A stretch of 64,000 bases of DNA from Aureobasidium sp. EXF-3400. Taxonomy: Eukaryota; Ascomycota; Dothideomycetes; Dothideales; Saccotheciaceae. The notes beneath the pieces were generated by a model, which was not told where the DNA came from, did no database searches, and saw only the letters and a program-made list of their open reading frames with translations. The translations under genes were made by a program, and so were the position numbers. Numbering within the stretch: the stretch's first letter is position 1; each line of letters begins with the position of its first letter. Of the stretch, positions 21,645-32,776 are shown in pieces. The stretch spans positions 62,001-126,000 of the forward strand of contig SWBL01000078.1 of NCBI GenBank assembly GCA_024195585.1, in the 5' to 3' direction.

Positions 21645-22813
21645 ATGGATGACTTACAGCTCTATACCCTGGTACATCACCGGCATCAGATCTTTGATCA
21701 GTTGGGAAAACTGCCATTCAGCATAGTATTTGGTCTTTGTCGGCGTTCGTCAAAAGATACGGATCCCCGGCCACTGGTCTTGGACACGCGGGAGTCCGTA
21801 CTGGATATTCCATAAGCGCTTGCCAATGGACTACTTCTTGATGTCAAGAATCCCGAGCTAAAGGAGGAGACGACACATGCGATAAGACAGCTACGAGCGC
21901 ACGAGGGTTCTCACACGTACCTGACTCTTCCATCCCCAGTCAGCAGGGAACAAAGTTGGACAATCGCGCTCGTTGAGTATCGTTACGAGATCCACCCCCC
22001 GAGCCAGCTGGCATCGATCTTTAGACTTGGCGCCACATACGAACTGCGAATCGCAACTCGAGATTTGGGCATAAAGTGGTATGGATATGGAGAAGGATAT
22101 CAGCTCGTTGACGATAAAGGGCAGCCGATGCAGGAATCCGAGCAGCCTAAATTGACCAGTGATCGCAGACATGGTAGATGCATTTTTACTGTCGTGCCCT
22201 CACTGTCATGGCCTCCAAATTTGATTACGAGGTTGCAAATTAGCTCACCGAAAGCGAATAAAGGACACTCAGATGACATGGTGTTCCTCGAAGTCTCGGT
22301 GGAGAACACCGGCACAGAAGACGTGACTGTCCAGACTCGTGGTACTCAGCGTTTTCTCCTGACCTGGGGAACCATGCAACCAGAAGAAGCGCTTGAAGCT
22401 AGGCCTCGGATATTGACTCTCAAAGGCCGGCATCAGTCGCGAGTTTGCGGATCGTTGAAGAGACCACTGGCACAATCGCGTACAAACCACCACCCCTTTG
22501 TCCCTCAGGTCCGGGAAATGAACGTGACCCTCGTCCAGAGCTGGATCGTGTCGTCACAATCAAGACTGGAGAGACGTTGGTCAGGCTCGTAGACACCAGT
22601 CAGATGTTAGCTAGGTTCGCAGATGGCATATATGAAATCCATCTGGAGCCAAGAAGAATGTGGTGGTGCGAAGGAGACAAGGAGAGTTTTGCAGAGGAGG
22701 GCGACAACCGGATCCCCCAACGACTGTGGAACTCATTGGTTCCGCCAGCAATGTTGGAGTCTGATGATGTGGTAGAATTGCGCATTGAGGATGACAGAGT
22801 CCCAGGAAATTGA
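21645..22813 (+). pseudogene. Decayed gene of unknown family (one stop, one frame shift)
   Basis: From ATG 21645 the frame runs to TAA at 21813-21815, then continues open in the same frame to about 22400. There the protein-like sequence moves to another frame (DIDSQRPASVASLRIVEETTG...) and ends at 22813. Around the stop the text reads VLDIP-stop-ALANGLLLDV, where CAA (Gln) would fit. The frame change near 22400-22430 needs a one-base insertion or two-base deletion. The middle has a beta-rich, arrestin/immunoglobulin-like look (FLEVSVENTGTEDVTVQTRG). I do not recognise the family. Two lesions within otherwise conserved-looking text argue for a pseudogene rather than introns, since no splice pair fits. 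Confidence 0.55.
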
Positions 22814-23174
22814 CGGTGGCTCGTCAAAAGAACTTGATTGTTTGGCCAACTTCATTCCTGGAGGATTCGATCTACAGGCGATTCCGACTTGGCGTAACTT
22901 CAAGCATTGGCATACTCATCGTCGTGCTGCAAAACATGTGGTTTTACGGCCGTGTAATGACAAGCGAATCCATCAAGATCCACTGCCAAGAATGAAGGAT
23001 TTACCGGTTTGCCGGATCGTCGTCGAATAGATCTCGTATTGCCATCACGAGTCGCTAGTTTGTGGAGATCGCATCCTATACACATTCACATGAGTCCCAC
23101 GTCATATCTGAAAGGCCTTACAAAACCAAGTAATGACTCCGCATCATCTCTAGTTGTAAAGACAGCGACTCATC
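22814..23174. other. Intergenic stretch
   Basis: 361 bp holding the promoter of the secreted-protein gene. Short frames only; nothing recognisable. Confidence 0.4.
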
Positions 23175-23882
23175 ATGCATTTCCTTACCCACACTGCCAT
23201 CTCTATCGCTCTGGCCAGCACCTCTGTGTTTGCGGCTTCTTGCAAAACATACACACCAGCTGGCCAGCCATATACTCAGCCTTCCGATCGCACCTTCATC
23301 GTCAGCAAAGGCATAGTCTGTGAATCTACGACTGGCGACTGTCGTGTTCCTATTGGAGGCTATGTCACCGACACTCGTACCTTGAACGTCACAATCGCCT
23401 CTCCGGACTCCATCTACGACCTCATCGGTGATACCGTAGGTTTCAAGTTCAACGACACCATTACGACATGGGTGGGCGGCGAGTCCAACACAGCAGGCGA
23501 CCCCATAGATTGGCCAATCCAAAACGGAACTTCTGGATATGTAGGCTTTACCGCTAATCATCGATGCACCTCCGGCACACTATCCGACTGCGACGAATCT
23601 GCCATCGAAGACGTCCATGTTGAAGCCTGCACGCCTTACGATTTGGCTGATATTAGTATTTCTGGAACTTTTGCTGCTATTGCGACGGATGGCAGTACTT
23701 TGGACAAATTGACGTGTAATCCGGCAAACACTACTGCGGCCAAGAATGGCAATAACCCGAACGATTGCACGGATGCTAGTTCGCAACTTCCGGTCGGAGA
23801 TGCTAGTCGATTTGCGGGTGTTTCCTTGATGTTGCTTGTTGGATCTCTGATGGTTGCTACTTTCGGATTCGCAGGACTCTAG
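23175..23882 (+). CDS. Secreted, probably GPI-anchored cell-surface protein
   Basis: Intronless, 235 residues. A signal peptide (about residues 1-21, ending ...STSVFAA) precedes a Cys-containing extracellular part with N-glycosylation sequons (NVT, NDT, NGT, NTT). The C-terminus has a small-residue region (PVGDASRFAG) followed by a hydrophobic tail (VSLMLLVGSLMVATFGFAGL), the pattern of a GPI-anchor signal. Eight cysteines in the mature part suggest disulfides. I do not recognise a catalytic domain. It is likely a wall or surface protein of unknown function. Confidence 0.7.
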   Translation: MHFLTHTAISIALASTSVFAASCKTYTPAGQPYTQPSDRTFIVSKGIVCESTTGDCRVPIGGYVTDTRTLNVTIASPDSIYDLIGDTVGFKFNDTITTWVGGESNTAGDPIDWPIQNGTSGYVGFTANHRCTSGTLSDCDESAIEDVHVEACTPYDLADISISGTFAAIATDGSTLDKLTCNPANTTAAKNGNNPNDCTDASSQLPVGDASRFAGVSLMLLVGSLMVATFGFAGL

Positions 23883-24071
23883 ATGGAAGTCATGGTTGCA
23901 GATTCGAAGATTCCCGTGTAAGATATAGGAGAGGCTTGGAAGGAGACAGGACTTGTGGTCGTTCGCGGTTCGTGACTTCGAAAGATTTGGCGCATGGGGC
24001 TAGCCTTCAACAAGACGTGAAGGCATCTCGACCAGGCCTCTTGATAGTCTGCGCGGATCTGTCGACGTTGC

Positions 24072-24138
24072 TATCCGACACAGCATGTCTTTACCCGACA
24101 GATATGTCCCTATCCGACAAGCATGTCGTTATCCGACA
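24072..24138 (+). repeat. Four TATCCGACA-type repeats at 19-20 bp spacing
   Basis: TATCCGACA, or TACCCGACA in the second copy, starts at 24072, 24092, 24111 and 24130. The spacers contain variants of GCATGTC. Spacing of 20, 19 and 19 bp places every copy on nearly the same DNA face (two helical turns). Confidence 0.85.
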
Positions 24139-24160
24139 AGTGAGAGAGCCCAGACATGCA

Positions 24161-24226
24161 GATAGTTAAGGAGCGGCTTATCATTTTCATGCATGGCATT
24201 CAGATCCTTATCTGCCTTATCTTATC
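24161..24226. promoter_or_regulatory. Cluster of five GATA-factor sites
   Basis: GATA at 24161 and TTATC (GATAA on the other strand) at 24178, 24208, 24217 and 24222. In fungi, clustered GATAA sites are bound by AreA/Nit2 (nitrogen control) or iron/light GATA factors. In front of an amino-acid permease, nitrogen control is the natural inference. Confidence 0.65.
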
Positions 24227-24359
24227 CTTAATTCAGCCTGTTCCCGCTTCTCCCACGCCACAAGAGTGCCATGACTCATATATAAACTGGCCAGTAGATT
24301 GTTACGTATTGTTTTGTCAAACAAACATTTTGAGAGCCTTTCCGCCAGCAGACCGGAGC

Positions 24360-25968
24360 ATGTCATCTCAGACAAACTTTTCTCACCATGAGCACATCCC
24401 ATTCTCCAAAATCGAGAAGCAACCACTTGACCTGCCCCAATATGGAGAAGAAATCATCGCCGACACGCAACTAGGAGAGTCTCAAGAAGTCTTCCAAACG
24501 CATATCGATGGTGTCGAGTTTCGCAACGTCAGTTGGCAACGCGCTACTGTTGTGTTTGTAAAGATCAACTTTGCGATGAGTATTCTTAGTATTCCTGAAG
24601 CGATGGCGGCATTGGGCTCGGTTGGTGGCTCTCTATCACTTGTCGGCTTTGCTGGTTTGAACATCTGTGAGTGCAGAGGAGCCATATTTGCTGTTGCGAT
24701 ACTGACTCGCGGCTTATAGATACCGCCCTCGTTCTAGGAGATTACCGCTTGAAACATACCCAATGCCATAGTAAGATGCCTTGGACAGGCCTGAAGAACA
24801 CCGAAAGAGCTGACACTCTACAAAGTGCTTGCAGACATGATGGGCAACATCTGGGGACATGTTGGCCGGGAACTTGTCGGTATCCAAATTATCATCGCCC
24901 AGGTCCTCATCTCGGCTGGCGGAATCGTCACGACGGCAACGGCTTTCAACGCATTGTCAGATCACGGAACGTGTACGGCGGTGTTCTCTCTCGTGTCTGC
25001 GATTCTGATCACTCTCTGCTCATCCATTCGCACCTTCTCGCGGCTGGGTTGGCTGACTTGGTTCGGCTTTCTGACCTTCTTTCTTGCCGTCTTCATCTTT
25101 ACAGTCGCAGTCACACAACAGACCCGTCCCGCTGCTGCTCCCAAAACTGGCGACTTTGAGCTTGGTTGGACAGCCATTGCTTATCCGTCATTTGTCCTGG
25201 GTATGATCAACGCATCCAACATCTTCGTCAGCACAAGTGGCTCTTCGATGTTCCTTCCAGTCATCTCCGAGATGCGACGTCCACAAGACTATCGCAAAGC
25301 CTGTCTCTGGGCTGGCATTATTGTCGGTGCCATGTATCTCAGTTTCAGCCTGGTGATCTATCGCTGGTGCGGTTCCTGGCTCTCAACCCCTGCATTCGGC
25401 AGTGCCGGTCCACTGTTCAAGAAACTCTCTTACGGTATCTCCTTGCCGGGTTTGATCATCGGAGTCGGCATCTACCAACATGTAGCAGCGAAATACGCCT
25501 TTGTGCGGTTACTCAGGGATTCTCAACACTTGCAAGCAAACACTCTCGTGCATTGGTCCACTTGGCTAGGCATTAACTTGGCTTTAGGGACGATAGCATA
25601 TATCGTTGCTGAAGCAGTGCCGATTCTGAATTATCTGCTTGCGCTGGCGAGTGCATTGTGCTTTGCACCTTTTAGTCTGGTCTTTCCCGCGCTTCTCTGG
25701 ATGAACGATTACAAAAGCTTTAGATCTGGGACCGCTGCCCAAAAGCTCAAGTATGGACTTCATGCGCTCATTGTGGTTCTTGGGGCTTTCATGGTGGTTG
25801 GTGGGACGTAAGTATTTTTCTTCCGATCTTCTCTCCTAGTATATTTCAATAGTCTCGTACTAACAGTTTTCTAGTTATGCCGTTGGGGTTTCGATCAAAG
25901 ACGCCTTTGCCAATGGGCTTATTGCTAGAGTATTTGATTGCAGAGATAACTCTGGTTCCGAACATTGA
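24360..25968 (+). CDS. Neutral amino-acid permease of the AAAP family (Mtr-like)
   Basis: Plasma-membrane amino-acid/proton symporter. Exons 24360-24666, 24720-24770, 24826-25807 and 25875-25968 give 477 residues with about 11 hydrophobic helices. A cytosolic N-terminus of about 75 residues leads into helix 1 with [22 protein letters not shown], the signature of the family. [15 protein letters not shown] and the central [13 protein letters not shown] loop are also typical. ATG 24360 is chosen over the upstream open frame because the preceding text is promoter-like (GATA sites, TATA box). Promoter GATA sites suggest control by nitrogen source. Confidence 0.9.
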
Positions 25969-26222
25969 GATGGTAGATCCGAGCTGTTCTCTGTAGATCA
26001 ACTGAATGTCTAGAGGTCGCAGAGCTGAGGAATACTATGTACTTAGTTGGTGTCAACAAGAGAGTCTAATACAGTACAAATTGACGAATAATGAGGTCTA
26101 AGCTTGAGGAAATTCTTCCAGGGAAAAGTCCAAGTGTCTCTAGACTGCAGTACTCCGAACAGACCATAACAGTACAATGGCCATAAAGATCTAGACGGTT
26201 TGTCTTTGTCCTTGGTAAAACC

Positions 26223-27251
26223 TCAAGTTAATCTGAAATCAGGAGAGAGGGCCTCCCGTTCGTCCCCCGTCAACTCAATACCAAAAATATCCTTCAATGC
26301 CTGAACACGTTCATTCTCTGTCTTGCATTCCTTAACAAGTTTACGTTCACTGCCTCTTTGTTCTCTGATGGTATCTTTGAACAAAGTAATACTGCCAACA
26401 ATGTTTTCTTGCTCAGCGTCCATAATCATTCTTGTCGCTGTCATATACCGCGTAAAGAATGAATTCGCATGTGTAGACGTAAACCAAGACATAACCTCAT
26501 AATCCTGCGGCAAAAACTCCATCTCTGTGAAACAGTAGGTAGGGGTCCAGGTGTTTTGTTCGCCGTGTGTGGGATCGTGGCAAACGTCATAACACCATAG
26601 TTTAGGTGCTTCTGTTTCTCCGGCATAGGATTCGCTGATTGCGCGATGCTGGATGCGAATCCTTCTTGGGAAAATGCTGGTGGTGGAGAAGTCGTGGCGC
26701 AAGGGGTAGGGCATGTTCGGTCCCATTGCTCCCATACCGACGTCTACTACATACCACTCATTCTCAAAGCGCACGAGATTGAGCATATGGTTCAAGCCAT
26801 CATAGGTATCTGCCTGATTCTTGCCGACTTCTGGAAATGGACTCATTGCTCTGCTTACCCTGCCACCACAGTTGCGAATCTGATAGCCAAGGGAGCGCAA
26901 CACAGTGCCAAAGAAACTGTTGTTTTCCATGCAGCGGCCGCCACGACGCTTGTTCACAAACCAGGCGTAGAGATGGGAAATCTCGAGAACGACTTTTTTG
27001 TCGGCCGAGTAGTGGTGGAGGAGGTTTTCGAAGGGAATGTTGGTGGTGTGGTGGCGGCATAATGCTTCTAGTAGTGGAAGACCATGCTCCTTTGTTCTTG
27101 CAAGACTGCTGTTTGACAGAACAGGGGAGTTGAGATGGTTTTGGGGGAGATTGATTCGGGCGAAGTAATTCTGCAGCTCGGCTTTGGAATAGAGACGACG
27201 GTCTGCTTCTTCTGGCAGCTGAGTTAGAGAAGTGGGTGCAAGGTCAGACAT
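26223..27251 (-). CDS. Arylamine N-acetyltransferase (NAT)
   Basis: Acetyl- or malonyl-CoA-dependent enzyme that acylates arylamines such as aniline metabolites and benzoxazolinone breakdown products. Intronless, 342 residues from ATG 27251; the frame runs further upstream but without an ATG. The catalytic triad is complete: C107 in RRGGRCMENN, H155 in GLNHMLN and D170 in VVDVGMG. TNIPFENL is the conserved segment before it. The family gives soluble cytosolic enzymes used in xenobiotic resistance in plant-associated fungi such as Fusarium. Head-to-head with the hydroxyacyl-CoA dehydrogenase. Confidence 0.93.
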   Translation of the reverse strand: MSDLAPTSLTQLPEEADRRLYSKAELQNYFARINLPQNHLNSPVLSNSSLARTKEHGLPLLEALCRHHTTNIPFENLLHHYSADKKVVLEISHLYAWFVNKRRGGRCMENNSFFGTVLRSLGYQIRNCGGRVSRAMSPFPEVGKNQADTYDGLNHMLNLVRFENEWYVVDVGMGAMGPNMPYPLRHDFSTTSIFPRRIRIQHRAISESYAGETEAPKLWCYDVCHDPTHGEQNTWTPTYCFTEMEFLPQDYEVMSWFTSTHANSFFTRYMTATRMIMDAEQENIVGSITLFKDTIREQRGSERKLVKECKTENERVQALKDIFGIELTGDEREALSPDFRLT

Positions 27252-28044
27252 TGTCGAGATGACGCGGTTGGTATGACTGAATAAGTAGTTGTTGTCCTTA
27301 GGTCGTCGAACCAGATAGAAAAACCCGAGCGCAGCTAATTTGTGACGACTCGGTGCAGGTTGGATTTGGCCACAGCCCAAAGATGCTTAATAAATGCAGT
27401 TTTACTCGGGTGAGCAATCGTTGAAGAGAGTCGTAAGTTCGAAAGCTTAAGAAGCTCCTCGTTTGGACATGCATGACTTTGTCGGCCCGATTGTCAGATC
27501 GGATGCCGAGGAATAGCCACTGGATATAAGCTTGCTGGCATCTTTCCATACTTTTGAGTATTGTACCTTGATGCATCTGTTCGCCAAATTCTTTGGTCGT
27601 ATCGATAGAGAACAACATTTTTTGTCGATTTTTAAGTGTATGGAGCTGCTATCCCACCATCCTAAGGGCCGTCAAGCCGCCGAGAGTGGAAGGCTAGCGA
27701 GAATAGCAGACGGGCTGTGTTTGCCTTATTGCCCCGGACCCTGCAGCATGGCGAATATTGAGTTTGGCATCAAGAGAACCAAGCGAAGAGGTCCAATGTG
27801 TAGGTAGGTATATATAGGAAAAAACCGTGGGTGTACAGCCGAACCTTATTATTACAGCAACAGCCAGAACGTCCATCCTCGGCTTCCGACGGGCCGAGCT
27901 ATCGATACAGGGATCCTTCTTCCAATATGAACATCGAGGCCCCCGCCTGGCTTGCGGTCATGCAAAGGTTGGAACAGACATATACCCTCACTTCGCAGAT
28001 CTACTGAGCAGTCAACCGTCACACCGAGGCATACGTCATTCGGC
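27252..28044. promoter_or_regulatory. Divergent promoter between NAT and the hydroxyacyl-CoA dehydrogenase
   Basis: 793 bp. FarA/FarB-type hexamers occur as CCGAGG at 27506-27511, CCTCGG at 27877-27882 and CCGAGG at 28024-28029, the last 16 bp before the dehydrogenase ATG. A TATATA motif lies near 27807. No additional gene is evident. Confidence 0.5.
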
Positions 28045-29073
28045 ATGTCGGAGATTCGTACTGTCATAGTCGTGGGTTGCGGTGTTATCGGTATTGGCTG
28101 GGCTACGCTGTTCCTTGCTCACGGGCTCAGGGTTATCATCACGGATCCTGCAGAAGGTGCTGAGGAGCGGTTTGAGCAATATCTCAAAAATGCCTTACCG
28201 CTCATAGCAGCGAGAGAAGAACTCGATGCACTTGCAAAGAATTACCAATTTGTCAAGGACGTGCTTCCTATATTGGTGGAAGCAGATTTTGTTCAAGAGG
28301 TAAGGGCTCTCAAGGTCACGCCGTGAAGTTTTGCAAAAATTACGTGAGCGCAGCGCTGATCAATGTCTCTCTCGCAGAATGGCCCCGAACGTGTAGAGTG
28401 GAAAGAAGAACTTCTCGGCAAACTTGACAAGCACACAAGAAAGGGCGTGGTGATTGCTTCCTCTTCTTCCGGTCTGCCTTCTTCTGCATTCATCGGAAAG
28501 TGCCACGTCGACCCTAGTCGAGTGCTCATTGGGCATCCTTTCAACCCTCCGCATCTCATACCTTTGGTTGAGGTTGTACCTCATCCAGACACTAGCCAAG
28601 ATGCAATCCAGACTGCATTGACTTTCTACCAGTCACTTGGGAAGAAGCCTATTCTGCTGCACAAGGAGATTCCTGGCTTTGTGTCCAACCGTCTCCAAGC
28701 CGCGATCAACAACGAAGCCTACAGTCTCATCAGCCGCGGTATCGTGTCAGCAGAAGACCTTGACGCGGCTGTAACTTCTGGTCCTGGACTTCGATGGGCA
28801 CTCACTGGTCCCATTGCCACCAATGCCTTGGGAGGGGGAGGGGGTGTAGAGGGGTTCGCTAATCGTATCAATCGTCTTGGACCGTCCATCAGGAATTGGG
28901 AGGAAGACATGCTCAGACATAGGTTTGACTGGAACGAAGAAGCTCTCACCAGGTTGCAGAATGGTAGTGAAAGATATTTGAGGAGCGTGGACTTGTCAAA
29001 GATGGTGTCAGAAAGGGATGCTGTACTTTTGAAGTTGTTGGCGGCTAAAGCACAGGCTTCAACGATGTCTTGA
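28045..29073 (+). CDS. 3-hydroxyacyl-CoA dehydrogenase-like protein (lambda-crystallin / L-carnitine dehydrogenase group)
   Basis: NAD-dependent 2- or 3-hydroxyacid oxidoreductase. Two exons (28045-28299, 28378-29073) give 316 residues. The Rossmann motif is GCGVIGIGWA near the N-terminus. The second domain holds the HCDH signature GHPFNPPHLIPLVEVV and the GFVSNRLQAAINNEA helix. Loss of a long N-terminal targeting peptide and the ending TMS (no PTS1) suggest a cytosolic enzyme. Candidate reactions are L-gulonate, carnitine or 3-hydroxyacyl-CoA oxidation, and sequence alone does not choose. Three CCTCGG-type boxes in its promoter hint at control by fatty-acid regulators. Confidence 0.85.
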
Positions 29074-30828
29074 AGCCTTCGATTGTCATGTCTCACTGTA
29101 TACATGACCGTCCCCTTGACAAACCCGAGCCTCTTTTCCATGGTTGCACTATTTTGAGATGTGGTATTGTGCTCATATAAATTGCGGGTTATGGTTGTTC
29201 CAATATGGAAGTGCGCGAAGAGTCCTAATTTGCAAATGTATTCACAAGCGAGAATCTCGGAAGTTTTGAACATTGTTTAGATGAAAGAAACCATAACCAT
29301 GATTAAATCTCTGTGTGTGTCTTGATCGAGAAAAAGGCGTGAGCAAGAAGTCATGAAAACCAGGAATAGAGAAAACGACTGGCTGGTTAAGAACTTGAGA
29401 TTACTATTCGAAATCTTAGCTGGTATGGATCATAAACTAAACATCTCTTAGACCACAATACAACTGACTTCATTTCTACCACATGTCGGACACAACTCTG
29501 TCTAGCTATCACAGCGAGTCCGTACTAGGTGCAGCGATGGACAAGGGGGCTTTGGACAGGTCAGTAAAGGACATTCATGATCAAATTCTCCAGCAGCGAC
29601 GCTGCCAATAACACGCGTCAACGAATGCTCCGGGCAGGACATACTAAAGCTGATGATCCTAGTCACTGGAACAGCGATATGATGTACTTCCTAGATGATT
29701 TACTGCCGACACCCGGTCACGCCTCAAGACGCACCAGACAAGCCAACGAGCCCAATACCGGCCTTGGATCATCAGCATCAGTCGACTGTGAATCGATGGT
29801 GATTTATCCAGCTAAGAGTAATCACTCTTCAATTTCGATTCTGGAAATCGTTGCGATTCTCCAGCAGGATTTCGCTCCCCGGGATAGATTAGATTGGGCT
29901 TCTCTGGCTAGTCACCCTGGATTACCCCTCACTCTTCGGAAGGATCGCGAAAAGAACGTGGACTTCAACGCCGCTGTACAACGGTCAAGAGTCAGGGATC
30001 AACCAGGCGCCTGTCGACTCCAACCCTTGGAGCTCACAAGGGTTCCCAACGATCAGCGTGACAACCGCGGGTTTCCATGACTTGTGATCAAAGGAGAGCG
30101 ACCAATAGCCATGGTCTGATACTCTAATTTGCTAAACTGCAGAAAGCGCACTTTAGCCAGTCAACTAATGCAGACGTTGTTGCCGATGTTGCCGTATATT
30201 TCTCCAACGTGACGCCGTACATAGGACAATCGACCTAGCATTGTTTCACTAATAAGTGAAGAAAGCACCCAGGAAAAAACTGTCGGAGTGGCCGACGTGT
30301 TCAGAGATTGGACCGTTACAGCAGCACACTTGCTAGGTCTACCACACCGATGAACTTGGATCTCGAGAGCACCCTGACCGAGTGCCCATATCTTATAACG
30401 TCTAGAAAGCTATATGCTTTTGGTAGACATCTCTATTTTCGACATGACGCTTCACACAGTGTCTGCAAGGATGTCTCGAAGGAAATTGGTTGTAGCCGTT
30501 ACGTGAAAACGGTGAGACAGAACCATATCTCCACCACCGTTACCGTACATGCTTTATAGGACAGACTGTCCCTATAACTGATTCACTTGGAGAAAGTGGC
30601 TGGCTGAGCTCACGAGTATCATGCTCGAAGTAGAGAATGGCCTGTAACTCTGGTGTTACTGCAAGCAGGATCTTGAAATGAAGAGCTCTAGACCTTCCAC
30701 CGTTCTTACTACCTATTCAACAACAATGGATTTTGTTGTTCTACTGAACAAAGATGCACATAAATTGTCGAATGCCGCCCGAAGTTCAGTGACAATAACC
30801 ACTTTCCCTGCTTTTTCTCCGGACCAAG
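29074..30828. other. Gene-poor stretch
   Basis: About 1.75 kb with one doubtful ORF (annotated separately at 29577-30080). The rest shows short frames without domains. The final ~150 bp carries the promoter of the Ser/Thr-rich protein gene. I see no transposon ends or RNA genes. Confidence 0.4.
29577..30080 (+). CDS. Doubtful hypothetical protein
   Basis: A 167-codon ATG frame, polar, with no recognised domain or signal. A small upstream frame starting at ATG 29483 could join it through a GT-AG stretch of only 34 nt (29549-29582) that keeps the phase. That is too short for a normal intron. It may be a gene remnant or chance. Confidence 0.22.
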   Translation: MIKFSSSDAANNTRQRMLRAGHTKADDPSHWNSDMMYFLDDLLPTPGHASRRTRQANEPNTGLGSSASVDCESMVIYPAKSNHSSISILEIVAILQQDFAPRDRLDWASLASHPGLPLTLRKDREKNVDFNAAVQRSRVRDQPGACRLQPLELTRVPNDQRDNRGFP

Positions 30829-32776
30829 ATGTTCTCTCGGTCTGGTTTATGGCTTTTATGCCTATCTCTTGGGCTGTTCCAAGTCATCTCGGCATCACCT
30901 TTGGTTGCCCCACAGTCGGCCTTGACTTGTTCTGCACGCAATCTTGCCATTGTCAAGCGTACTGTTTCTGATGAAGTATACTTCTGCAAATGGTGGCAAG
31001 CCGAGTACGAGTCTAGTCTCTATTGTTTCTGAGTAGACTCTAATCGCAAGCAGTACCCGTACAAGAACTCCCTTCCTGGAGTTTACTGTGAATGAAGTCA
31101 ATACACTCTGCAAATGCATCTCACCGATTGCGAAAGCCACTTCAAGCAAGCATAAGAGAGCCGAGCCAACCGAAAAAGGCACCATTCTCTCAAGAAGCGC
31201 ATCTTCAGCTGTATGCAGCGCCGAAGTGAGCAAGCAGTTCACAGAGCCATGGCATTTTTGTACATTCTTCAACGCCTAGTATGTCACTCTGCTACTTGGC
31301 ATGATAATATACTGATGATCGAACAGTCCAAGAACTACATCCCCTTTCAGAGCTTACAATGTCAAAGAACTAAAGACTCTTTGCGATTGTGTCTTGGGAA
31401 AAGCTGTTCCTTCAACAAGCAAGAAAACAACCACAAGTTCTCAGAAGATATCGACAATCAGCAGAAAGCCTATACAGTCTAGCACACGACTGTCTTCGAG
31501 TACCAAGAAGCCATTGTCAAGCACAACTAAGTCGTCGTCGAGCACCAAAAAGTCGTCTTCGAGCATTAAGACATCTTCGTCAACTAGTCACAAGTCATCC
31601 TCAAGTACTTCCAAGGCGGCCTCGACAAGCCCGAAGTTGAAGCACTCGAGCTCCAAGCCGCCAAGCTCGTCAAACTCGATATGGAGCTCTCAAAAGGCTT
31701 CTACGAGCTCGAGCCCCTCATCGAGCACCAGCAAGACGACTTCGATAAGCTCGAGAACCACTACAACTCCAACACCGCAATCATTCTCTAGCCTTGTGAC
31801 CACGTCGAGTCTGGTCTCTTCCAAGATCTCTAATAGCATACTTTTGCCCAGTCTTATCATAAAGACATCTACCTCAACATCACGGACTCTTTCATCGACA
31901 ACCACGAGTTCAAGCAGGATTATCTCTCCATTTACCATTGGGACCAACTCAACGACCCAAATCAGTTCGTCAACAGGTTCGAGCTCAACTATTGATGGTC
32001 TGCCAACAATTGCCGCTTCTTTCATCTCCTTAATAACTACCAACACTGCCAGTGTTGGCGTCAACGGTAACAGTTCGGCTCTTTTAACAACACCTTCCTC
32101 CACTCTCACCACTGCCACAACCTCTATTCCTGAGTTCACAGCGACCACGATTTCTTGCGATCCTCTTATGGGCCTTCTTTGCGTCTCATTAGCTATTGGT
32201 CCCTCTACGACCAGCACAATCGGTACTGTAGCGCCTGATGGATCTGATCCTACAGGTTCGCCTGTTCAACCCACAACCACAGAGACATCAGCGACATCGA
32301 GCAGCGTCCCTACAACAACGACTAGCACAAGTTCTGCCTGTACTCCACTCGCAACATCTTGTGGTAGCAACGGCTACTTTTCCCTCATGGCTGTCAGCAA
32401 CGACTCGAGCATCAACGGGCAATACGCCTCGGTCAATGGTGTGTCCATTGCGATGTTCGAAGACTCCAGCAACGCACAGGGGTTTTGTCTGGATAGTAAC
32501 AACGATCTTGTCTGGGCCGTCACTGATGGCTATGCTGCCGTCAAATCAAGCAGCAGGGGTCCGATCCAGATGGAGACTCAAGGCAACCCCTTGAGTTGCA
32601 CGGCTGTGCCGAACGAAGATTGCACTGCTACCCTACAATGTACTTGGTACAACGATTTCCGTATGGTTGTTGACAAGTCGTACTACAACGCTGTGTACTT
32701 GACTGATGACACGGACGCGGACTATGGTGGCAGTAGCAATCCCGTGCCAGTGACTCTTATAATGCAGACCTGGTAG
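30829..32776 (+). CDS. Secreted Ser/Thr-rich protein with duplicated N-terminal Cys motif
   Basis: Exons 30829-31004, 31054-31278 and 31327-32776 give 616 residues. A signal peptide (about 1-22, ...FQVISA) is followed by two related ~30-residue motifs, one starting at FCKWW and ending LCKCI, the other starting at FCTFF and ending LCDCV. Each splits over an intron at the equivalent place. Next come about 240 residues of Ser/Thr/Lys low complexity (SSSTKKSSSS-type), then a Cys-containing C-terminal domain of about 145 residues (from CTPLATSCGSNGYF). It is likely a wall-associated glycoprotein with heavy O-mannosylation. I do not recognise the C-terminal domain and find no catalytic signature. 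Confidence 0.75.

Larger units (their letters stand above)
23883..24359 (+). promoter_or_regulatory. Promoter region of the amino-acid permease
   Basis: A repeat-rich 477-bp promoter. It holds four TATCCGACA-type repeats (24072-24138), five GATA/TATC cores (24161-24226) and a TATATAAA box at 24279-24286, 74 bp before the ATG. The open frame running from 24156 into the gene is fortuitous. Confidence 0.6.
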
